From positions 771,756 to 803,176 of the forward strand of contig LSYV01000039.1 in the NCBI GenBank assembly GCA_001584585.1: a DNA stretch of 31,421 bases, in the 5' to 3' direction. The stretch's first letter is position 1; each line of letters begins with the position of its first letter. Positions 10,441-20,000 of this stretch are shown here, piece after piece. Made by a program: the position numbers and the translations under genes. The notes below the pieces were generated by a model. That model had not been told where the DNA came from. It ran no database searches and saw only the letters and a list, made by a program, of their open reading frames with translations. Origin of the DNA: Gonium pectorale. Lineage: Eukaryota > Chlorophyta > Chlorophyceae > Chlamydomonadales > Volvocaceae.

Positions 10441-11279
10441 GTGTCATCCAGGCCCATCAGAGTAGCGGCCCATCAAGTACTATATAGCGAGACCTGCTTT
10501 GGACTTAAGGGCGGCTACTGCACTTACCAGCATACAGTCTGCGTGTCCCCTGCCAATGTCCCCTGCCAATGTTCCTTTCTCTGCAGATTTGTTTTTTCCA
10601 ATGCACCGCATCCGTGCGTGTCCCTGTGTGTGTTTCCGCACTTCTATTTTGTTGCTGTTCTGCCTGGTAACCCATCAGGAGGGGGGATCCGGCATCAATT
10701 TCTTCTCGGCTTTCAGGTGGTGGTTTGTCAGTTAGGTCAGTTTTGGAGGAGTGGGTGTAGGTGGGCGCAGGCCGGTGCAGGCGTGCGAGTGGAAGGTTTC
10801 AGGGTGGGTGCTTGTATCCCGTTGTACTTTCGCATTTGAACAGGTGGCGTAACCAGGCCGTTAGTATCTGGACGAGCATGTTGGGATTCGCCGGACGGTG
10901 ACCGCTGGCCCCGCCCAAAGCAGTCGGAAGCGCGCTTGTGTCGTCGATTCACGGCTCCTAGCAAACGTGTTGCTTTGAGCCGACAGTAAGCCCAGTGCGC
11001 GCCCAAGATCGAGGCCACGCGCTGGTGCAAGTCCCGTGTATTTGCGCTGCGCGAGCCACCTGTCACCCTTCCCACCAAACCGGACAATCAGCGAGGACGT
11101 CGGACGTCGGACGACGCGAACCCTACAGCGCTGTTGTTAGCCCGGTGACGCTGCGCCCAAGCAGGCTGCTCGCTGTCGAAAATCAGTGCGCGCGTCCGTG
11201 GCGGACCTGCGCCCTACCTTCAGCGCTACTGCTCGGGACCAACGCTTGCGACATTCCCCAGCCGTGAAGCCTTGGCGGA
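10441..11279. other. Non-coding or strongly decayed stretch before the integrase
   Basis: It contains a pyrimidine-rich segment (about 10540-10680) with ccctgccaatgt repeated at 10548-10571. No reverse transcriptase or RNase H motif could be read in any frame. If the element was a full Ty3/gypsy unit, this part has been lost or is unrecognisable. Confidence 0.4.
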
Positions 11280-12195
11280 GCCTGTGCCGAGGTCTGTTCT
11301 GATCAAGGCAGTGAGTGGAAGGGCGAATTCGGCCAACTGTTACCCGATTCGCTTGTGTTGACCATGCATCGGCCTCATCGGCAAACCTCCGCCAAGCACC
11401 CTCAGGACAATGGCCTAGCGGAGCGAGTGGTCCAGACCTGCAAGCGTCCCCTTCACAGGATGGCCGTGCAACGCCAGACAGACAGACTTCGTTGCAGTAC
11501 CCCCGATGCTGGGGGACCCTGCCTGCCACCACATTACTGCGAGAGTACGGGCAGCAAGGCAGCACCAGCAGACAAACCAAGCAATGGAACAGTGGCCTAG
11601 TGCTGAACCCAGTCAGGGGGCCCGTGGCTGGGCATGTAAAGCACCCACACATGGGCCGTGCAGACAGACAAACAGACAGACTTCGTGCAACGGCAGGAGG
11701 GTAGTGAGTGGGACGTGCAACTTCCATAGATGATGCTTGGCTACGACTGTTCCACCCGAAGGGCTACTGGGTTCAGCCCGTACAACCTGCTGCACGCTGT
11801 GCAGCCCACCATCCGGCCTGCTGTAAAGCCACGGTTCGAATCTCACCTGGACTCTGAGGCTGCTACTGCCGAGTCTCTCGTCGCCCGAGGCAAGGCTATG
11901 CGTCGCAACTTGGCCATTGCGGGTGAGAACCTTCGTATTGCGCAGCACCGTGCGTGGTACGCGGAGGTTTGCAGCCCTCCGTGGTGGCGGCTACCATACT
12001 AAGATCCGCCGTTATGTGTACTACCACAATGCTGGTGCCCGCACCGCGCTGGAGCCCAAGGCCCAGCCCCACATCTTGCGCGTGTTTGAGGTGCGGCCTA
12101 GCGGAGTGCTTGTCCTGGAGGGTCGCGACGGTGAGACAATGACAGCCTACGTTATTCACTGCATGCGCGCCATGCCACTTGCCAATCAAAGATGA
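11280..12195 (+). pseudogene. Integrase core and C-terminal region, broken
   Basis: From 11280 the frame reads SDQGSEWKGEF, then HRQTSAKHPQDNGLAERVV and QTCKRPLHRM. This is the pattern of the second Asp and the Glu of the DDE catalytic triad in retroviral-type integrases. The spacing between these two residues here is 39, slightly more than the usual 35. After an insertion the similarity resumes with EWDVQLP, a TAG stop, and MMLGYDCSTRRATGFSPYNLL, a typical post-catalytic region. A further shift leads to EPKAQPHILRVFEV, likely the C-terminal binding region. The first catalytic Asp is not visible. Confidence 0.65.
11462..11689 (+). repeat. Insertion or duplication in the integrase, flanked by direct repeats
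   Basis: About 35 bp beginning GGCCGTGCA and containing CAGACAGACTTCGT and GCA occurs at 11462-11496 and again at 11654-11689, with small indels in the CAGA microsatellite. Integrase similarity stops at the first copy and resumes after the second. About 157 bp of unrelated sequence lies between them. Confidence 0.6.
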
Positions 12196-12250
12196 GGTTT
12201 TTGATTCCCGCCTTGATTGCGGGCCCCACACCCCCACTGCCAGCCACTCG

Positions 12251-12391
12251 TGCGATGTGTGTCACATGCCCGACGGGAAGAGGAGTGGATGCTGCTGTGC
12301 GATGCGTGCGGGGCTGGGTGGCACACGTACTGCTTAAAACTTCCTCTTTCAGTTATTCCCGAGGGCACCTGGTGTTTGCCCCGCCTGTACC
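12251..12391 (+). pseudogene. PHD-type (C4HC3) zinc finger in the retroelement, frameshifted
   Basis: Cys codons at 12251 and 12260 (CDVC), 12298 and 12307 (CDAC), His 12322, Cys 12331 (GAGWHTYC), and Cys 12377 and 12386 (CPAC) match the order and spacing of a PHD finger. LLCDACGAGWHTYC is characteristic. The middle part is in a different frame from the two ends: one base seems missing near 12285 and one extra near 12375. PHD fingers bind histone H3 tails in chromatin proteins. A role in guiding integration is inference. Confidence 0.6.
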
Positions 12392-12559
12392 GATAAGGAC
12401 GTTACACCCTCCCAAGTTGAGGCGAAGCCCCTTCCTGACGCGCAGGGAGACTCCCGCAAGTCGCATCCTCAGTCCCCTGTCCCTCCGAAGTTCTTTGCCC
12501 AGTTACAGGGCGCCAAGGTCGTCAAGATTGAGCACCGGCCGGGGATCCCCAGGACACTC

Positions 12560-12918
12560 ACACCTGTTTGGCAACGTACGCCGGCAGGCAAGGCCGCCGG
12601 TACAATTTCGAGGTGCTGTATGACGATGGCACCCTGGAGCTGGTGGACCTGGCCAAGCTGCGCACGAAGTATGCTGGCGCCCAAGGCGGCCGGCCGGCTC
12701 GCCCACGGCGAACGGCACGCGTGGTGGCCGCTGCCAGCGGCGGCGCCAAGCTGGAGGACTAGACCGTCAACAGCCCAGCCGAGCTGGCGGCGGCCCTGTC
12801 GGCCGCCATGCCCGGTGATCACAATGAGGAGAAGGTCGCGCTGCTCGCTCGGTCTCTCGAGAAGCAGCCAAGGCGTAGCGAAGTAAGCGAGGAGCAGATA
12901 GATATCCGTACTAGCTGA
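12560..12918 (+). pseudogene. C-terminal tail of the retroelement polyprotein
   Basis: The frame reads YNFEVLYDDGTLELVDLAKLRTKY, a small beta-rich pattern resembling a chromo- or Tudor-like fold (inference), then a basic Pro/Arg stretch. After a TAG at 12760 the same frame stays open through AELAAALSAAMPGDHNEE to TGA 12916-12918. The continuity across the TAG suggests a nonsense mutation in a once longer protein. Confidence 0.4.
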
Positions 12919-14017
12919 AGCTATTTATATGAGTCACGCACGCTGACGCACCCTGGGCACTTAAGCGCCCAGTGCGGTCATCCCTGGTCATTGTTCGCCA
13001 GTGCTGGGGTCCGTATGCAGAGGGCCCAGCCAACCCGGCATTCTACGAGGCGGTGCAGCGGCAGGGAGTTCGGCTGCAGGCCGTGATGTTGGTTGCTGAG
13101 GGAGATGCGTTGAATTTGGCCATTCCCGCTGCTGTGCGTGTTGTCAAGTCATATTTTGTCGCCCTTGTGCCGTGGGCATTTTTTGAGCACCCAGCAAGCA
13201 CGACAGCCGGTACCTCGCCAAGCAGGCCACATAGGCAATTGAATTACCTTGCTAGTCTTGGGCGGGCGAAGAAGTCTTTGGATCACATCAGTAACCACGC
13301 ACGTGTACAGCCTTGCTATCTTCCTTGAGAGGTGATTAGGAGCCTGCGTAATTCCAGCCCGGCTGAAGGGCATGGAGTGTTCATGGGGCACGTATCCCAG
13401 GGCTATTTACTAGGGATCTGCGCATTTCCCTTGCCCCTGGGCTGTCTTCTATTGCAAAACCCGCGTAATTGCCCCGTGTCCCTAATTAGGAAAAACGGGT
13501 CCAAATCCAGGCCGATTTAAACATCCTAATTGAGATAGCAAGGCTGCACGTGTAGCTCCATGTCTGAACTTGCAGGCGGCGGTAAATTTCCCTGTTTACC
13601 TCTTTATTTCTCAGACCCCCACATACGCCCCATATATGCATATGCGGCCCGTTTCTTGACCAAGTTACCAAACACTCCCTTTGGACAGTTAACTTCCCTG
13701 AACGGAAGTGCACCATATGACGCAAGTGGCTGCCATGGCATCTCAGACTGAAAATGAAAACGAAACCCTGCAAGTTGTGGTCACTGCTGCAACTGTGCCA
13801 CTGTGCTCATACGGAGGCTGGGTTAGAGCAAAGTAACCCGTCATACAGCGACAATAGTAATTCACCATACACCAGCGTCAGTGGCCAACAGGTGGCCAGC
13901 ATCTGCAGGGCTCTCTAGCAGTACGCCTTATGGAAGGTCGCTTGCACCAACGCGTGCTTCATACCATCAGAAAACTTCAAAGCTACGGATTAGGATATAG
14001 GTGCCTCCCAGTTCTGG
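12919..14017. other. Spacer and putative promoter region of copy B
   Basis: One frame (12972-13328, GTG first) is open, but it shows no recognised domain and has no ATG near its start. AT-richer sequence with catatatgcatatg at about 13630-13644 lies in the middle. No clear TATA box is seen close to 14018. No sequence here resembles the region upstream of copy C. Confidence 0.4.
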
Positions 14018-14081
14018 ATGGCCAACCCCGCTCGTAGAGACGTAGACACCGCAGGACCGACGCTCCTTGATGTTGCCCAAT
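14018..14081 (+). other. Proposed first coding exon of copy B
   Basis: ATG at 14018 opens 21 codons, then a strong GTAAGT donor at 14082 in phase 1. This fits the acceptor CACAG at 14196-14200 and the phase of exon 14201-14665. The exon ends in residues VAQ, as does the proposed 16-nt exon of copy C, and the bases around the two donors are similar. It would place a short polar N-terminus before the hydrophobic signal sequence. The competing model starts at ATG 14095 and reads straight through the acceptor. Confidence 0.5.
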
Positions 14082-17000
14082 GTAAGTTGCATATATGTAT
14101 AGGTGCGATGAGTGTATTACAATGGAGGCGGAGTACCCCAAAGGCAAGCATGACTACACTGGCGACCGCGCCCACTGCTGCCGTCTCTCGGTGCTCACAG
14201 GTCGCGTAGTGGCATTTTTTGCCACGTGGCTCCCCCTTCTTATCCTCTTGCTGGTGTCGAGCTTCGGCCCGTTGCACGCTGATGTTAAAGTGGACTTGGG
14301 CAGGCCGCTGTTCGTGGATCAGCTTCCTGCTTCCAACGAGTCGCTGCCGGGCGGCCTCGTGTCGCTGAAGCTCCGCGATGCGCAACCCGTTGTCGTCCAT
14401 CTCCCCGAGGATGCACTGTCCCTTGTGTTGGCTGGGAAAGGCGCAGAAGTGCCGGAGGCTCTCCTTAGCTACCGCCCTACAAATGGGTGGGGGGACGACC
14501 CGTTCGAGTTTGGGTTCGGGGGCATCGCGGTTGGGGAAGTGGTGTCTCCACCTCCGCCCCCCAAACCTCCGCCCCCGCCCGTGCACTACAACTTCACCAC
14601 GCTTGACTGGGCGGAGATCGGGTATTCGGTGACTGTGTTGGGACCCACGGTAGAGCTCCGGCCAGGTAGGGCAGCGCGGGCAGCGCAAACCTGCATAGCT
14701 GCTGGCGGGTCCGCATGCCATAAACGCACCACACAGACTTGCATGGGGTGGACCCTTGCACCCATACGCGGTAGCCACACCTTGCACAGCGGCAGCCTGC
14801 TGCCGGTGCCCCTTCATCCACCACCTTGCATCCCTCGCACCATGACCTCATCTAACGTCCCTGACTGTCCTCTCCCCTCACACGACCGCGCCCGCAGGCC
14901 AGCATCTCACCTTCACCTCGCTGTCTTTCTTCTTGGCAGAAATTGTTCAGCCCCTGGGCCCCACCTGGGCACTCCTCCTGTCCGGCCTCGCGCCCTCAGC
15001 TCTCGTCAGCGTGCCGGCGGGGGCAACGCTGGAGCTGCGGAATGTCACCCTGGTGCTCTCACGCACCGACCTCACGTCCCTGTTCACGGGGCTGTGCCGC
15101 GACACCGGGGCCTGGCCGCACAGCCCGGGGGTGGCGATGAACGACGGCATGATTGTGATTCGGGAGCTAGACACCACCGCACCGGGACCCGACGGCGCGC
15201 CGGGCGGGGGTGGGGCGGTGCGCTGGCGAGGCGTGCTGATAACATGTACTGATCAGACCGCGGTCAACCGGACGTCCCGGCCCGGGCTGTGGAAGCCCTA
15301 CCCCTGCGCGGCGCGGCCGGTCGACGCCGGCGGCACGGAGGAGCTGCGTCGGGTGTCTTCGGCACTGCTGGGCTTCACGAATGGCCCCGTGTTTCTGAGC
15401 CTGACTTCCAACATCTCGCTCGCAACGGGATTTGGTTACTGGAACGTGAGTACATGGAGGATGAGAAACGGGATCTGTAAGACGGCTTGTAAGGCGCACC
15501 GTTCCCACTCTCACCACCTTTAACCACTTTGCTTCCCTGTCTGCCTGCCACCCCTAGGTGCTAACGCGCGGGTCCGCGGGTCGGCTGGTGCTCCGCGGCT
15601 CCCCGGGCGCCGCCACCACCCTGGACCTGGCGGGGCGGGAGGACGCCTGGGTGTGGGAGCCGCCGCCCTCGTCCCCCGACCCCACGTATGCGTACCTGTA
15701 CGACATGACGCTCGTCAATCTGCCGTACTCGACCCATGCAAGCAGCCCGGCAGACCTCATGGCGCTGGCCGCTCTCAGCTTTAGCGTCAAGCCTCCCCCG
15801 GGCGTTGGCGGTGCTGGTGTCAGCACGGGCCCCCGGCTGCGCCTCACTCGCTGCACGCTGGTGCTGCCGGACGAGGAGGTGGCCTTCCTGAAGGGCAGGG
15901 CGGAGGAGGCCGGGGCGGGCACAACCGCCGTGCTCACCCTTTCGGATGCCAGCAGCTCTTCCAACATCACCATACGGGTGAGGCAACCGAACGTAGCACA
16001 ACCCGTCGTACTGTTTCCTAAAGTAACCCATGCACACTGAAACCTTCCCTGCCCTTTCATCCCATCTTCCCACTTAGGTACCCGAGGACCTGTCTCCGGA
16101 GGAGGACGGCAGGCTGGCAGTGCCGAGGCTGGAGCTTCGGTCAGCGGTATGTCGGTTGTTGGGCCTTTAGTTTGTGTGTAGGGGCTGGCGTGAATGGCAG
16201 GGCCGTTAGTAGACAGCCGTTGCCATAGACTTGACGCGACCCTCGAATCTGGGCAAATCGAGGACCTGTCTCCGGAGGAGGACGGCAAACTGGCAGTGGC
16301 GAGGCTGGAGCTTTGGCCCGTGGTATGGCGGGTGTGGGACCGTGGGTATGTGTATGGCGGATGGAGTGACTGGGCGATGCCACGTGGCCACAGACGGCTC
16401 AGTGACGCCCATCGCTCGTAGCCACAGGACCGCCACACTTTGGCAACTTCGGCAACAACGCTGCGCGCCCCGAAAACCTCGGCCTGCCGCTGCAGCCTCT
16501 CCATCAGGTCTCTCCTTGCTCCTCTTCCTTTCCCCAAGACTCCCCCGTCTCTTGCGCTGCGCTGCTCGTGACCGCAGTTCGTTCTCCTCAACTGCACGCT
16601 GCTCTCCGCCTCCGCCTACGCGGCCCTGCCCGGGGGGATGTCGCTGCTGCCGCAGTTGCGTGTGTGGCCACCGCTGCTGCTGCACGGCAACCGGACGCGG
16701 GCGCTGGCGCAGGTAGGCTTATAATGTCTGGCTTGGCGGGTGCCCCTGGTTTGCTATGCTTATGGAATCGGCGTGCGTCACTAGCTATCGCAACCGTAGC
16801 TGGGTTGGGCGATTACCAAGAGGTTTACGCATCGGTGTCGGTTCATCCCACACTGGTCGTATGTGGCTGCGCGGTACGGTGAACCGCGGCTGATTGGGTG
16901 AGGGATGCGGTTACCGCGCCTGACTCGGGCTGCGTGGAGCTGCCCTTTCAAGTTGCCTGCCTCGATCCGTAACTGTACTCGCCCTTTCTCGCAATGCCCC

Positions 17001-20000
17001 AGGGCCCCTCCGGCCTGGCGGTGGCCCCCGGTCTGGAGGCGGCGCTGGCGAGCCAGGAGCGCGTGTGCGGCCAGGCGCCGGGCGGGGCGGCCGTAACGCT
17101 CGTGGCGAGGTAAGTGAGGCTGTGCCAGAAGCTGTATGCTGGGGCAGTAACGGCCGTTTGTGCTGCCTTGTGAAGGAGTGTTCTCCGTATCTACTTGTTG
17201 CGGTGTCCAGAGAAAAAGCTCTTGCGTTTACAATCTAGTCCCTCGCCCATCTCATACCCCATACACTACGTATGCCCATCATTTGCCGCGCTCATGGATT
17301 TTACCCCCGCCTCGCGGCTCGGCTTGTCATGTACCCATGACGACCCCGCACCCACGCCTAGGTTAATGTCCCGGTCACTGTCAGCCCCCATCTGCGAACC
17401 CCGCCTGCCCTGGTGCCACCTGCCCAGGCGCCACGACGACACGGTGTCGCCCGCGGGCCAGGACCACGACGGCGGCATCACCATTGGCGAGAAGGAGGCC
17501 GCCGGGCCTGGAGCCGGGCTGGGCAGTCCGAGTTCTCCTGCCGCGGGCGACATGTGCACCGTCAGCGGATACGCGCCTGTTCTGGTGGGGGGCCGCACCT
17601 TCACAGACCTCAAGGTGCAGGTCAGGGCTTGGGAAAGGGCCTTGCCAAGCTTGCCAAGTCCCGCTGAGAGCTGATAGCTGCTCGTGGTTGCGCCTGGGCG
17701 CTGGGCCTGCGGCAGGGGTCAAGCTTTTAAGTTCCGCCTGCTCAGGATTGCGGGCCTTGAAGGTTGCCGCTGTGTTATCTCTGGCTTGGCATGGCTGGGC
17801 CTTTTGGAACGAACCATGCTTGTGAACTCCCCGTGAAGGGTGCGGCCTGGTAGTCCGTGCCTTGGCTTGGCTGGGCCTTGGTGGGCCGCCGGCCGAACCA
17901 CGCCTGTGCGCGGTCCTATTCGCTCCCTTGACCAGCATTGCGTCACACACTATATCCAGCCCGACCTGCATCGACCTGCATCGACCTGCATCGACCTGCA
18001 TCGGCGCACTCACCCCTTCCTTCTGCCGTGCTAGGGCGTTGCAGGCCGATGCATGTTGGCGCGCCCTCTCCGGCTCCGGAACCTGGTGCTGTACAACCTG
18101 GCGCCGGGGGGCAGTGGGCCGCCGCTGGAGGGCGGTGACGCGGCCTGGGCCAACAGCTCCCTGCCGCTGTGGTACTTCAGCCTACCCAGGTGAGCGCGTG
18201 GTGTGTAAGAATTCTCGTGATGCGTTGTATCATGAGCCCATAACTTAGTTCTGTGCCGACGCCGTTGGGGCGCTTGGGCTAGTTGAGGTGCCATAAAACT
18301 CTGCCAAGCCGCTCGATGACATATGCTGGTTGCACCCGACACGTGCCTCCGCCGCAGGAGCGCCTCCCCCGGCGACCCGGCTCCCCTGCTTCTCCTGGAC
18401 AACGTGACCCTGGTGGTTCCGGAGCCCGAGTGGCGCGCGCTGGCGGCGGCGGTGCTGATGCGCCACGCGCCGCAGACCCTGGCGGCGGCGCAACGAGCGC
18501 CCCGGCCGCCGCCGCGGGCCTACGCGCCGCCGTCGCCGTCACTTCCACAGCCGCCGGGATCACCACTTCTACCGGCGGCGCCGCCGTCACTTCCGCCGTC
18601 ACCAAGCCCGCCTCTACCACAGCCTCCGCCGTTACCGCCCTGGCCGCCTCGGTTTCCGTCTTTTCCGAGCCTCCCAGCAGGTACATGTTGGGGTTGGTGT
18701 TAATGAGAGGAAGCATCAGCTGTGTCACGGGCTGTGTCAATTGGAGCCGAGTGTAGTTCAGGGTTCGGAGTGCGAGCGGCTTCATGACAGATCCCGCCAT
18801 GGCTGCGCCAAACTGCTTACTTGTACTCACAGCCGCGTCAAGACATGAGGGCGTGCTGCTGGTGTCTTAGCCCGACATGGTTTCCGTGCGGTTAGCGCAA
18901 CGATCAACCGCCGACCGTTGCCTTCCATCGCCTCGCGACCCTACTCCTTAGGTGCTGAGCTTGACCCACCGCAGCCGCCGGACATGCCTGGGCAGCCGCC
19001 ACCCCCGGGACCGCCGCAGGAGCAGCCTGCGCCAGAGCTGTCCCCCTTGCCGCCGCCCCCGCCACCGTCGCAGCCCTCGCCACCCCCGCCTCCTCCGGAG
19101 CCTCCATCGCCACCGTATATGGACACAACGCGCGGCGCTCTGATCGCCTTCGCGGCCGCCTCCACCGTAGGTCCCGTCCTCTTACTTTGGCTCTGCCCTT
19201 TCTGCTACCTCGCCGCAAAAGCTAGCAGATGGTCTTCTTCGAAGAAGTGCATCTTGCAAGAGCTCGCTTCTTCTGTTGTAGTTTTGTGTGAGAATAGTTA
19301 CCAAGGCCTTTGCCACTGCCCCCACGCAGCCCCTGTCACTTCAATCCGCCTCCGGAGTGCTGGTCCTGGCCTCCGCCCGCCACTACGGATGGTACGGCAA
19401 ACACGTGACCATCACATACACACTGCCGCCGGACGCGCCTCCAGGGGCAAGCCTCCTGCCGTACCCCGAGCTGAGGCTGCCGTACCAGGAGCTCGCAGGT
19501 AGGGGGGGCAGGTAGGGCTTCTTCGGAGATCCCCAGGCGCATATCACGAGTTTAGTGTGTCAAGCAAGCTCCTCTGGTTGGGCTCCTTGTGAGGAAGCAC
19601 GCAGCGCTGTGCTAGCTGTGACACATTCAAACCCTCAGCGTCACGCTTCGTCCCCGCCCCGCCCCTGAGCCCGCCAGATATTGATACGCCAGTCAACGTC
19701 GACTTCAGGGCCGCTATGCCTCCCTCGAGGCCTCTGTCACCGAATGCACAAGACGCTTCGGTTCGATCGCGACTTCCACCCAAGCCGCCACTCGAGACAG
19801 GGCCCTGGCAAGATTCCATCTCAGGCTTGGACTCTGGCTCTCAGCCGGCGCCCATCGAGGCTTCGCGTCAAGGCTCGGGTGGCCGGCCCGCTTGGGTGGT
19901 GCCTCTGGGGGTCGCCCTGCCCGTAGCGGTGGGCTCGGCCCTGCTGGTGGTCGCTGCAGCGTGGGCGTGGGTGACGGTGATGCGGCGTCGCCCGGCCGGC

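Larger units (their letters stand above)
11280..12918 (+). mobile_element. Decayed Ty3/gypsy-type retroelement, 3' pol remnant
   Basis: Successive pieces on the + strand read as integrase core, integrase C-terminal region, PHD-type zinc finger and a basic tail, but they sit in different frames. Breaks seen are a TAG at 11727-11729, an insertion with flanking repeats at 11462-11689, shifts near 11940, 12176, 12285, 12375 and 12560, and a TAG at 12760-12762. The last in-frame stop is TGA at 12916-12918. I could not find paired LTRs, a primer-binding site or a protease/RT region. The fragment is probably not mobile. Confidence 0.65.

Noticed and set aside
11137..11727. 196-codon open frame on the minus strand
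   Set aside because: It is antisense to the integrase remnant, with low-complexity Arg/Ser/Cys content and no domain.
12972..13328. 118-codon frame after the retroelement
   Set aside because: It begins with GTG, has no nearby ATG or recognised domain, and may simply be chance or part of the decayed element.
12919..13560. Possible 3' LTR of the retroelement
   Set aside because: No matching sequence was found by eye on the 5' side (about 9000-9800), and no TG...CA ends with a target duplication could be defined.
13990..14817. 275-codon open frame on the minus strand
   Set aside because: It overlaps copy B exons 1 and 2 in antisense, and its Arg/His/Pro-rich translation shows no domain.
15554..16597. 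347-codon open frame on the minus strand
   Set aside because: It lies antisense to copy B exons 4 to 6 and their introns, which have strong paralogue support. GC-rich third codon positions leave antisense frames open.
17963..18003. Possible CRISPR-like array
   Set aside because: The 10-bp units are directly adjacent without spacers and lie in an intron of a eukaryotic gene, so it is a simple tandem repeat.
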